This document shows positions 1-8,200 of a DNA stretch of 13,221 nt, in pieces. The position numbers and the translations under genes are program-made. Source of the DNA: Planoprotostelium fungivorum (taxonomy: Eukaryota; Evosea; Variosea; Cavosteliida; Cavosteliaceae); assembly GCA_003024175.1 (NCBI GenBank), contig MDYQ01000409.1:1-13221 (forward strand), written 5' to 3'. The notes below the pieces were generated by a model. It saw only the letters and a program-made list of their open reading frames with translations. It was not told the DNA's origin and ran no database searches. Positions within the stretch are counted from its first letter, which is position 1; the number at the start of each line of letters is the position of its first letter.

Positions 1-297
1 CCGTAGAGCCCCATAGAGGCCCTGCAGACACCGCGACGAGAATATATAGAATAAAAAGAGAATAAAGAAGGGTCTACACTCACCGGCGGGGGCAGCTCCT
101 TGGGCTGGTCCAGCATCTTGGACGGCATTCTTCCAGGCGGTAAGAATGGTCGCACGATCGGTGGCGGTAATGTTGGGAATATTCTCATTGACGACGCTCG
201 ATCGCTCGGCCTCGGGGGCACCTTTTACAGCGTCAAAAGAGCTCGGAATGGGGCGATTCTTCAACGCATCGTCGAGAACTTTCAAAGCAGGATTCAT
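1..297 (-). CDS. Unrecognised protein, N-terminal part (runs off the left edge)
   Basis: On the minus strand an ATG at 297-295 opens a 71-codon exon (297 down to 84) that begins MNPALKVLDD and ends in an Ala/Gly/Pro-rich stretch (GPAQGAAPA). It stops at a consensus donor GTGAGT. A pyrimidine-rich 62-nt intron (83-22) ends in TGCAG, and a second exon (21-1) continues in phase 1 with no stop to the window edge. The exon is rich in G/C at third codon positions, unlike the surrounding DNA, which supports real coding. The visible part is hydrophilic and probably helical, with no signal peptide, membrane segment or motif I can identify. ATG 297 is chosen because a TTTACAG splice-acceptor-like site lies directly before it and the upstream leader is not open. 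No function can be given; the gene could also belong to an unseen mobile element. Confidence 0.45.
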   Translation of the reverse strand, partial: MNPALKVLDDALKNRPIPSSFDAVKGAPEAERSSVVNENIPNITATDRATILTAWKNAVQDAGPAQGAAPAGECRPFFILFLFYIFSSRCLQGLYGALR

Positions 298-1145
298 CTG
301 TAAATTGTGAGAGTCATCTAATGAACCCTCGAAGTAATCGACACATGGTCAGAAAATGGGAGGAATGTGAGAGACCGTTCGATTCGAACGTGTAGAATCA
401 CCTTTTTGGACAACTGCAGGTGGCGGAGATCAGCAAAGAGACGATGGATGAGATCTGATGTGACGGTCAGAAAATGTAAACCTACGCCGACGTCTACAGC
501 AGGCGTCTAATTTTTGTGTGAGGTGTATATTATTACCTTGTAGATGGCTTGGAATATTTTCCTCTGCGAACGGACGGTGGACGATACGGACGAGACTTGA
601 AACGAACCTCAGAAAAGACGAAGATGAACCGACGTTAGGTTGGACGTGTTGTTACCTAGAGAATGCTCGAAGGGTCCTCTTGAATGGTGGAATACGGACT
701 CAGACCTGGAATAGAGTCAGAATGAGAGAGGTATGAACCAACATCGGCGAGGTGTCGTTACCTGTGGACGCTCGAGACGAAGACAGAAGATGTGAAGAGT
801 TATCTTTAGATGGCTGGAGGTGGCGATAAACGGCGAGGAGGTGATGTGCAGGTGATATGGTCGAGAACTGGTGAGTTAGAAGATGAAAGATGAAACAAGA
901 ATGATGAAAAGAAGAGTCGGAAGCGATTACTTACTTGTGGAGCTCAAAATAAACGAGTGGACGGCGAACGTTACAGACCCTGGAAAGACAGAAATAAAGA
1001 GATACCGACGCTGCTGTAACGAGAGGCGATTTAAGTCGAGCGAAACCGTGTGAGATCTGTGGAAGGAAAAACCAAACGAAATCAGATCATCGTTCTGTTT
1101 CTCGAATAAACGAAAAAAATTTTCCATGGCCAAAAAGCGAGTCAT
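298..1145 (-). other. Intron-rich leader of the minus-strand gene (probable 5' UTR)
   Basis: Read on the minus strand, this stretch contains a series of donor, branch-point and acceptor sets. Candidates are 934-868 (GTAAGT, branch CTAAC, end CACCAG), 761-706 (GTAACG, CTGAC, TTCCAG), a donor at 655 (GTAACA) whose acceptor is unclear near 595-565, 536-455 (GTAATA, TTCTGAC, ACATCAG), and 401 (GTGATT, TTCTGAC) to 318 or 298. Joining the segments gives stops, so I read it as a spliced untranslated leader rather than coding sequence. An open stretch at 1145-927 (minus, 72 codons, starts MTRFLAMENF) resembles nothing I know and contains a good donor near its end. The exon limits are inference; transcript data would settle them. 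Confidence 0.35.
624..775 (-). repeat. Diverged tandem pair of donor-containing segments
   Basis: Two segments, 733-775 and 624-670, are similar on the minus strand. Both start TCGAGC, run through an AG followed by GTAAC-purine-ACAC, and end near GGTTCAT. They are spaced by about 107 bp. Each copy spans an exon end and the start of the following intron, so the leader seems to have gained an exon-intron unit by tandem duplication followed by divergence. Aligned by eye. Confidence 0.45.
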
Positions 1146-1560
1146 CTCATGATCTAAAGCTCACGTGATGGTGGGAGCATGATCACACACAACTGCCATT
1201 CATGTGAAACTGAGTTATAACTCTACTGGCAGAGTGCCCTCATGACGATCTCCTGGCGGAAGCAGAGGAAGAGGGATTCTCACACTTGTGCAGATCTTGA
1301 ACAGGTGGTTTAGGACTATGGGTGATGTAAGACAGCTGTTCTCTCCAGGTGTCTCTGCCAAACTGGGAGTGCTGGTCAGCAAGGTTGTCTAAGAGAGGAG
1401 GGATTGAGCACTTCCAACATCACTCCAGCCTTTCTTGACGCAGCAAAGGACATCCTCAGAACAATTGAACGGCCTTGTGAGCCACAAATAAATTGATTCT
1501 ATTTCAGCTCAGCCTATTCATATGCAGCTGCCTTTTGCCTCCTTGTGTCTTTTGTGTGAT
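1146..1560. other. Intergenic stretch with one weak coding-like patch
   Basis: No convincing gene. On the plus strand, a short frame from ATG 1318 to stop 1389 starts MGDVRQLFSP. An overlapping frame, open 1332-1496, includes the helix-like patch TPAFLDAAKDILRTIE. Together they could be the start of a gene with an unresolved intron, or a gene cut off by the old transposon end that begins at about 1561. The patch faintly recalls the first helix of lipid-transfer proteins, but this is too short to claim. The rest shows no repeat, RNA gene or promoter that I can support. Confidence 0.2.
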
Positions 1561-1722
1561 TTGAGTGTATAGATTTCCACCCAGACTGCATAAAGCAAGT
1601 ATAGAGCGCGCAAACGCTTACAAATGTTTAGCAGAGGATTACCAAACAGAACACAGGAGGCAAGCATTCAGAGCGAGGTGAGTTGTAGAGAAATCCGCTA
1701 TAATATTCCCTTTTACTATGAT
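1561..1722 (+). repeat. Old, diverged terminal inverted repeat (right-end type)
   Basis: This stretch is a clearly related but decayed copy of the right TIR at about 4970-5134. Shared landmarks in order are GTGTATAGATTTCCA, a TAAAGCA block, GCTTACAAATGTTT, CACAGGAGGCAAGCATT, GGTGAGTTGTAGA, CTATAATA, and an end in ACTATGAT. Because it has the right-end orientation, it is the inverse of the left TIR that starts 35 bp further on. It is probably the remaining end of an older insertion of the same family. The body of that older element is not recognisable to its left. Confidence 0.75.
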
Positions 1723-1749
1723 GGGTGTTGTAAAATGAGACAATCATAC

Positions 1750-1756
1750 GTAAGTC
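1750..1756. repeat. Target-site duplication, left copy (GTAAGTC)
   Basis: GTAAGTC lies directly before the left TIR, which starts ATCATATAAAAAGG. The same seven bases follow the right TIR at 5135-5141. If the first TIR base is taken to be C, the duplication would be read as the 5-bp TAAGT instead. Polintons usually make 6-bp duplications, so the exact length is uncertain by a base or two. Confidence 0.7.
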
Positions 1757-2200
1757 ATCATATAAAAAGGGGGTATTATAGTGCATTTATCTACAACTCA
1801 CCACACACTAAATGCTTGCTTCCTGTGATCAGTTTGTAAATTCTCTGCAAAACATTTGTAAGCTTTTGTGTGCCCTGAACATGCTTTATACAAACTGGAT
1901 GGAAATTTCTGCACACTAAAAGATAGTAGCCATGCCTCACAGTGGCATGGCTGATAGGGGTATGTGGGTGGGCCTTGTGTTTTATGTTTCTCTTTGTATT
2001 TGCTAAAATGGCTCAGCAAGCATTACTGTGTGCTTTGTGTTTCTCTTTGTGTCTGCTCAGAACATACTTTGTGTGCACCTCCTTGATAGCCTCAGCATAC
2101 CCAGGAGCATGCAGGTGGGCCTTGGGTGTTGTGTTTCTTTTTGTGTCTGCTTAGAGCATGCTTTATGCTCACTTTTCTCTTACCTTCACACTATATCACC
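1757..2200 (+). repeat. Left terminal inverted repeat with subterminal tandem units
   Basis: The outer part (1757 to about 2010) matches the reverse complement of the right end almost base for base, for example in AACATGCTTTATACAAACTGG. The inner part holds three imperfect copies of a unit of the form GGGCCTTGTGTTT...TTTGTGTCTGCT, near 1966-2010, 2027-2075 and 2114-2170. It then ends in CTTACCTT, which matches the inner end of the right TIR. The right TIR has only one such unit, so this arm has expanded by about 145 bp. Confidence 0.8.
1930..1950. repeat. Hairpin inside the left TIR
   Basis: A perfect 7-bp stem, CCATGCC paired with GGCATGG, with a 7-base loop (TCACAGT). It sits about 175 bp from the element end, and the right TIR carries a different hairpin at the same place. 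Confidence 0.7.
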
Positions 2201-2230
2201 AAGTATTTTACAATCTTTTATGCAATAAGA

Positions 2231-2329
2231 ACACATTCTATGCAGTCTTGGCAGAAATCTTCACCTTTCAGGTTCAGCGAGCTGGTGAGAGATGTGCAGT
2301 GATTTCTGCCAAGACTGCATAGAATGTGT
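2231..2329. repeat. Perfect 29-bp foldback (inverted repeat)
   Basis: The arm at 2231-2259 (starts ACACATTCTATGCAG) is the exact reverse complement of the arm at 2301-2329, with a 41-bp spacer. Homology to integrase, read from the right on the minus strand, ends at 2330, the base next to this structure. The structure therefore marks a rearrangement breakpoint. It replaced the 3' part of the integrase gene, including the expected third catalytic residue (Glu). Confidence 0.85.
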
Positions 2330-2569
2330 ACATACTTGTTTCACTTCTTTTGCAATAAATTCTTTTCCATTATCTGAAAGTAGAATCATTGGTTCATATG
2401 CTTTGTTGTTTATTTTGATTCTGAAAATATAATCTAAAGCTCTGGCTATAGTCTTTCCTTGCTTATTTTGTAAAGGAATTACCAAAGCATATTTAGAGAA
2501 TACATCAATTATTGTTAAAAGATAGTTAGTGCCATCATTATACTCAGCAGAGTTCTGCATGTCTGTAAT
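2330..2569 (-). pseudogene. Integrase catalytic-core fragment (Polinton, retroviral-type)
   Basis: About 80 residues of a DDE integrase core lie on the minus strand, inside a longer frame that stays open from 2776 to 2261. Visible landmarks are TDMQNSAEYNDG with the first catalytic Asp, then LLTIIDVFSKYALVIPL (the usual core strand), GKTIARAL, and LLSDNGKEF with the second catalytic Asp. The family role is to cut the element's ends and join them to target DNA in the nucleus. The third catalytic residue, the zinc-binding N-terminus and the C-terminal chromodomain-like region are missing. The flanking parts of the open frame come from foldback DNA and do not look like integrase. It cannot be an active enzyme. 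Confidence 0.8.
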
Positions 2570-2754
2570 TAAGGACCTGCAAGACAAGATTATGCCCCTT
2601 TTGTTTGCCCCTTGGTAATGTGTCTTGCTGATGTCTTGCAGCGTCTCGTCCAACAAATAGGGGGTAATTGTCCAGCAAGACGCTACGAGACAAGCAGGAG
2701 ACATGATGTAAAGCATCGAATTGGAGGGGCGTAAACTTGTCTTGCAGGTCCTTA
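2570..2754. repeat. Imperfect 29-bp foldback with nested palindrome
   Basis: The arm at 2570-2598 (TAAGGACCTGCAAGACAAG...) pairs with the arm at 2726-2754 at 27 of 29 positions. Inside the 127-bp spacer a second, 7-bp inverted repeat lies at 2643-2649 (GTCTCGT) and 2685-2691 (ACGAGAC). The word GTCTTGC recurs at about 2622, 2632 and in the right arm. Recognisable integrase sequence starts at 2569, directly beside the left arm. Confidence 0.8.
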
Positions 2755-2912
2755 GTCTGCAAGGTCCATCTGCCATTTGATAAGTGGTCCAGTTACTACA
2801 GTGTGTTTCTGCTGTTTGTATTGTAAGTTGAAGCCTAAGTGGATACTACTAAACACAGAGTACATGAATTCATTGCTTTCAAACTTAAGCTTGCTAAATC
2901 TCAGCAAGGTGG
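2755..2912. other. Transposon interior without recognisable gene
   Basis: A/T-rich DNA between the foldback and the polymerase fragment. I see no motif, repeat or long frame here. Confidence 0.4.
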
Positions 2913-3995
2913 GTGCAAAGTGAACAACCTGCTATCTGTCAAATACTCAATCTAGATCTTACAGTCTATACACTGGACAGTAACCTTAATAGTCTAAAAA
3001 TATATGAATCAGGTACCTCACCAATCTGTCTGCATCTGGATCAGCCCAAGAACCATTATATGTTATTGAGAACACTTGTAGGATATGCAGAAACAATCAT
3101 TTGTGATAAGTGTAAGAAAGTTTTTGCATATAGTAAAGCCTCTAAATATCATAATCACATGACCAAACATCAGAAAGATCAAAACAGCAGCAAGGCGCTT
3201 ATATTTAAAGACAAGGGACAAACCCAGATGCAGGTAGACACTTTGTAGATCATTTAAACACTATACATGATTCACTGACAGACTTATTAAGAAAACACTT
3301 CTGGAAACATCACAATAAGCAAATGGCTGTTATAGAATCCCTGAAATGCAGCTGTCAATACACTCTGCAGCATAAGACATGGTGTAAAGAGACCACCTCA
3401 ACAGATCAACCATGCAGATGTGGTCACTGCAGACAACATAAGAAGGATTGTAAATATATTGTTACCAAATGTTTGATCATGAAAGAATATCTGTCTATCC
3501 CTATACTAGGATACAATAGTGGGAAATATGATCTGACTTTCACTTACATGCAGAAATATGACATCTCACCCCTATAACTAAAACAAACTCTTACATGAAG
3601 CTAGAATATGGTGCTTATGCTTTTCTTGATGCACATAATTATGTACCCCCTACTACAAACCGGAGAAATTTGGCATCATGTGGGGTGTGAAAGACATCCA
3701 AAAGGAATTATTCCCTTATGAGTGGTTTGATAGCTTAGATAAGCTTTCAGAAACATCATTACCACCAATTGAGTGTTTTTATAACAAACTAAGGAATACT
3801 CTGCCTTCAGAAACTGAATATAAGCATGCTGTGAAAGTGTGGAAAGAGAAACAGTTTGCATCCTTTGGAGAGTATATGATGTATTATTGTAGATGTGATG
3901 TGGAACTATTGTTACAAGGCACAGCAAACTATAGAACAGACAAAAGGCAGAAGATGGAATCTACCAGGGAAAGCAGACATCAGATGACAATTTGA
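2913..3995 (+). pseudogene. DNA polymerase B (protein-primed, Polinton type), N-terminal and exonuclease fragment
   Basis: Three overlapping-frame pieces together resemble the N-terminal half of a Polinton PolB. Piece 1 (2913-3248) has a C2H2-like finger, CDKC followed by HNHMTKH, typical of the region before the exonuclease. Piece 2 (open from about 3225 to 3577) has a Cys-rich segment, then IPILGYNSGKYDL, the Exo II-like motif. Piece 3 (3678-3995) has ELFPYEWFDSLDKL and ETSLPPIECFYNKL, hallmark linker motifs of this family, then EYMMYYCRCDVELL, the Exo III-like motif with its Asp. The frame changes near 3225 and again between about 3570 and 3680, and the palm (DNA-synthesis) domain is absent. 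The family's role is to copy the element's linear DNA from a terminal-protein primer; this copy cannot do so. Frame breaks are described, not repaired. Confidence 0.8.
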
Positions 3996-4619
3996 TCACT
4001 AACTCAGCAACCAAGAAACACATTCAATGCATGTTCATTGAAAAGGAACACCTTGGCTTTCTTTGGTTAGAAATCATTCTTGATAAACAGAGACTCATTG
4101 AACTGTTTGGTTCTTATGTGGTGACCATACACCACACTGCAGTCTGATGACAGATACAACAAATCACTTCTTATACACTCACCTGAGTCCTTCATGAAAC
4201 AAACTATAGGTAGAACAATAACAGACTGGAGTATCATGAGACATGCAGATAAACAACACAAAGGGCTAATAGAAGTCAGACAACAGAAAGATAAATGTAA
4301 TATGAAAAGTGCTAAGCATGTAGGATCTGCATATCCAGCTATGAAGAATTCAAACAGAGATTCCCAGATCATTTACAAAAGCTCCATTTTGCTGCAGCAG
4401 GAGATATAACTCCAGGCAAGATTGTTATAAAAGGATTGTCTCACACTTGACGATGGGATAAAGGATGGATGCAGATGGTAGACTTGATGGTGATGTACGA
4501 GACCTCTCTTCTTGCAGAGGGGCTTTGAGCAATCCCTTTTTATTACACAACACAATTGTAGACTGTCAAATCAATTCCTTTTGTCGTTGATATTCCTTCT
4601 CCACAACGTAGTGTCATAA
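3996..4619. other. Transposon interior, no recognised gene
   Basis: Two modest plus-strand open stretches occur. One is about 3990-4148, with FIEKEHLGFLWLEIIL. The other is about 4192-4409, starting MKQTIGRTITDWSIM. Both lie where the polymerase palm should be, but I cannot match them to its motifs (no DxxSLYP-like or DTD-like motif). A small stem, CCTCTCTTC...GCAGAGG, occurs near 4502-4522. I regard this as decayed element sequence. Confidence 0.35.
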
Positions 4620-4799
4620 CATTGTCCCCTTGATCCAGCAGATCAGTTCGCGTTTTCGTACATCCAAGATTGCCTCGACCTCGTACATGCATTGAGAATG
4701 GATCACTTCTCTCCCAACTACTGGAATATGCACGACAAAAAAATTAGTGATCCAAATGCATGGACACCAACCAGAAAAACCGAATCAAAAGACGAATAA
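4620..4799 (+). other. Orphan 59-codon open frame inside the transposon
   Basis: A plus-strand frame runs from just after a TAA (4617-4619) to TAA at 4797-4799. It includes FSYIQDCLDLVHALRMDHF and FSPNYWNMHDK, and has no good start codon before the internal Met. Its base and codon use, with several CG-containing codons such as GCG and TCG, looks more like the host gene to the right than the A/T-rich element interior. It might be a piece of host gene carried by the element, a remnant of another Polinton gene, or chance. Confidence 0.2.
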
Positions 4800-4835
4800 T
4801 CCTGGACCAGAATAATCCAGGACGGGAACGTTGTA

Positions 4836-5134
4836 GGTGTGTGATACAAAGGTAAGAAGAGAGGTGTGCACAAAGCATGTTGTTAGCAGACACCAACAGA
4901 AACACAAAGCACAAGGCCCACCCACAAACCCTCATTAGCCTCTGCCTCACAGAGGCAAAGGCTACTATCTTTTAGTGTGCAGAAATTTCCATCCAGTTTG
5001 TATAAAGCATGTTCAGGGCACACAAAAGCTTACAAATGTTTTGCAGAGAATTTACAAACTGATCACAGGAAGCAAGCATTTAGTGTGTGGTGAGTTGTAG
5101 ATAAATGCACTATAATACCCCCTTTTTATATGAT
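4836..5134 (-). repeat. Right terminal inverted repeat
   Basis: The reverse complement matches the left TIR from its outer end (ATCATATAAAAAGGGGG) inward through TGCACACTAAAAGATAGTAG to the GTGGGTGGGCCTTGTG block and the inner CTTACCTT. It carries only one of the subterminal units that are tripled on the left. Confidence 0.85.
4939..4961. repeat. Hairpin inside the right TIR
   Basis: A 10-bp stem, CCTCTGCCTC paired with GAGGCAAAGG (one G-T or mismatched pair), with a 3-base loop. It occupies the same place as the left-arm hairpin but with different stem bases. Confidence 0.65.
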
Positions 5135-5141
5135 GTAAGTC
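5135..5141. repeat. Target-site duplication, right copy (GTAAGTC)
   Basis: Identical to 1750-1756 and directly after the right TIR end (TTTTTATATGAT). Confidence 0.7.
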
Positions 5142-5226
5142 ACAGAATTTATTCATCTGCTGCTCACGAAGAACAAGCACTTAAATAAGATAATCCATCG
5201 CTTGGTTCTGATTCAAACATACTTTC
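5142..5226 (+). promoter_or_regulatory. Short gap between transposon and HECT ligase start; probable 5' UTR/promoter
   Basis: Only 85 bp separate the transposon's target duplication from the ATG of the ubiquitin ligase. I see no clear TATA box or initiator. Unless the leader is extremely short, transcription must start within this gap or inside the transposon's right TIR. The TIR could therefore now serve as promoter or leader. This is inference from spacing only. Confidence 0.3.
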
Positions 5227-8200
5227 ATGGAGTTTGACGCTAATGCGGAGGATTGTTCCACTCAAGCCATGTCGCATTCTAGTCAAGATCTGTTCTCTTC
5301 TCAGAACCCTATGAGTAATGTCTCAGACATAAGAAATTCAACTAACCCGTTTGCAGGTCGAGGTAGATTGAACACACTATTACAAGGTCTGAAATCGGAG
5401 GGAAACGAGGGGATGCAGCTCCAATGTCTCTTAGAATTGTGCGATTTCTTATCTATGGGTACAGAAGAAAACATGGCTAACGTTTCAATGGATTCTTTTG
5501 TGCCAGTGTTGATTCAACTCCTCAACGTGGAATATAATCCGGAGATCATGCTCATAAGTTGCAGAGCTCTAGCGTATCTCATGGAAGTGAGTTACAATCG
5601 AGTCACTGTTCAGTGGTTGATCAGTTGAATAGGCACTACCTTCATCGTGTCAATCAATTGTCAATCACAAAGGAGTAGAGCCTCTCTGCGCCAAACTGTT
5701 ATCGATCGAGTTCATCGACCTCGCAGAACAGGCTATCCAGGTATAGGAGGGATATCGGAAAAGACTGATTCACCAATAGTGCCTGGAGAAGATCTCCATA
5801 GAATATCCCACGGCTGTGCTACAATCCGGCGGCTTGATGGCGGTGTTGTCGTACATCGACTTTTTCGCCATCAACACACAACGCATCTGTGTGTCTATAG
5901 CAGCCAATCTGTGCAGACAAGTGATTCAGTTGATCATTATTGTCACTTCTCATATTCATAGGTCCCCAACGAGTGCTATCCCATGGTTGAGGATTCCTTC
6001 CTCAATTTAGAAAATCTCCTGGACTCTTCAGACACAAAGAGTGAGTTTGTGGGCTGACGTAAGATTTGACATTGATCACCGCCAGTTGTGGAGAAGACAG
6101 TGGTCTGTTTCGCTCGCTTGACTGAGATGTTCCTCGGAAGCGAGGACAAGCTATTGAGCATGTGCAGGAATCAGCTAATTCATAAATTATGCAAACTGGT
6201 CACACCACAGAATGCAAGCACAGCCACACCCACATCAGCCAACAATCACAATTCAGTGTTCATCAACATCATCCGATCCCTCACGTGATGATCCACTCGT
6301 ATATCGATCAGACCATTGACGATTCTAGTCTGCTATGCACCGTTCCTCATCTGTGGAAGAGAGTCGTATCTGAGGGGTTAATCGAAGTTCTGAGTCAGTG
6401 GATTTCCTCTTGTCAATCTGGCTCTTCCTCCACCACTCCTTCCTCTCTACGTGAGTTAAAACAACACATCACACACTTTCAACAAGATCTGACTGCGGCA
6501 GTTCCTATCGATCAATTGATTCAAGTCCTCAGTCTCATCAATGAGTTGTTCCCATCTCTACCTCAAGGTGATTCATGTTGTTGAAATGGTGTAAATTGAG
6601 ATAGATATGCGACTATTATTACCTCAGGCGTCAACAACCAATGATAGAAGACAGCATCTGATGCGCATTCCGCAGAGAATTATTGAACGTCTCAACGCAG
6701 CGAGGATATCACTGTGAGGAATAGGACGAGTCGTAGAAAAAGATTAAAACGAAATAGGAGGGATAGTGAGGGGATATTGAGCCATTTGGAGTCCAGATTA
6801 ACAGGGCCGCCGGTGGGAAATAAGAGAGAAGAACAGGGGAAAAAAGAAGAGAGAGAAGAGAGGGCGGAGAAGGAGGGGAACAAAGAAGAGGAAGAGGACG
6901 AGAGCGAAGAGAGAGAGGAGGAAGAAGAGGATCTACATCGAATGGACACTGATGAAGACATTCTTGCTCTCTTGGGCAACTCTCAACTCCTCTTGGAAAC
7001 CCAACCGGCTGTGGCCTCTGCCTCTACTGCAGTGTGTTGATGTGCATCACTGATGAGTCATTGACAAAATGATAGAGATCTAGCGAGAAGGAATCGATGT
7101 TGGTTGGAGATCCTGAGCTCCTCAAATCATTCGGTTCTTTATTGGCCGGTCCATTGATTCAAGTGCTCACTTCTGCCGTAAATCCGATTGTCAGGTTCGA
7201 ATTCTCTTCTCTGTTCAACTGAACCGTATAGATCGAAGAGTCTCGCTGCTCTATCCAAGATTGTGATTCTATCCAGCGAATCCACCTTGTATGCTGTATT
7301 GCAGGTGAGTCACACAGAGGTACACTCCTGATGAAAACTATAGGACCTCAGTGTATCTAGCTTTCTTGCCAACCTCCTTGCCAACTCTGAATTATCCATC
7401 GTTGCTGCATGTCTCCAGATAGGTCATGTACTTCTTGTGAAGATGCCAAATGTTTTCATCCATCATTTCAAGAGAGAGGGTCTGGTTTTCGAGTTAGAGA
7501 AGCTGATCAGCAAGTACAAGGATGCACCTAGGCCAGAGCATCTCACGTTGAAGGATTCATCAGACAGTACATATCATCTATTCACTGTGTGTACATTTCT
7601 TTCATCTTTTATAACACGAAGTAGGCCCCTGCCTCCACTTCTGTGGAAGAACTGGAGGGTACATTGCTCCCTCCATGGATTGGACACTACGCTGCATTGA
7701 TTCACAATCTATACTTTCTCGGAAAAGTGATTCAAATCGTGTCGTCTTTGATTGATCACACATAGGAAGAAGATAAGACCCCTCAATATGTTGGTCTCTG
7801 CGACATCGCTGAGCAGTTGAGAGGGCGCGCAAGAGTTAATGGGAGAGAGAACGTAGAAGGTGAGAGGCACAGGAGTGATGTTCTCATATGCCCAGAATAT
7901 GAGATACTGGAGAAGATGATCGACTTGATCGTAGGAAATGAAGGAATCTCCACCTTTGAGCTATTGGAATCCAACATCTTGACCTCTCTCTATTCCTACC
8001 TCACGCTCTCTGCTCCCAAACCTTCTGAAGGTGAGACCATGAAAGGCGAAGAATCTCTAAACAAATCAGGAGAGATGAAAGTGTCTGAGACAAATGAAGA
8101 AGAGAGGGAACGATGGATCACCACGAGGGGAACGATGATGTGTAGATTGATGATAGAGCGAAAGAGAGAGGATATCTCCATGACGATCAAAAAGCTACAT

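Larger units (their letters stand above)
1757..5134. mobile_element. Decayed Polinton/Maverick-like DNA transposon, 3.4 kb
   Basis: Matching TIRs (1757 to about 2200 and about 4836 to 5134, both starting ATCATATAAAAAGG when read inward) and flanking GTAAGTC copies define a whole insertion. Inside are a retroviral-type integrase core fragment on the minus strand and a protein-primed family B DNA polymerase fragment on the plus strand. That gene pair is diagnostic of Polintons/Mavericks. Autonomous Polintons are about 15-20 kb and also encode an ATPase, a protease and capsid-like proteins. None of these is visible here, so this is an internally deleted copy that depended on others for movement. 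The interior is more A/T-rich than the host gene to its right. Relatedness to other virus-like PolB elements (for example adintovirus-type) cannot be excluded. Confidence 0.8.

Noticed and set aside
624-775. CRISPR-like spacing of repeats
   Set aside because: There are only two diverged copies, they contain splice-donor sequence, and the context is eukaryotic.
1942-2228. Hydrophobic plus-strand frames in the left TIR, with a similar frame at 4744-4950 minus
   Set aside because: Both come from the same inverted repeat and its T/G-rich tandem units. There is no other sign of coding.
2544-2762. Alternative minus-strand frame beside the integrase
   Set aside because: It is read mostly from foldback DNA in a second frame, with no domain similarity.
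3996-4409. Polymerase palm domain after the exonuclease fragment
   Set aside because: Open stretches exist, but I find none of the catalytic motifs expected for family B polymerases.
6568-6627. A 60-nt version of intron 6 ending in ACCTCAG
   Set aside because: It leads to an immediate stop. The 37-nt version ending at 6604 keeps the frame to the next intron.
6692-6979. Minus-strand Ser/Leu-rich open frame opposite the ligase
   Set aside because: It is the reverse reading of the Lys/Glu-rich codons in the ligase; purine-rich coding DNA gives TCT/CTC runs on the other strand.
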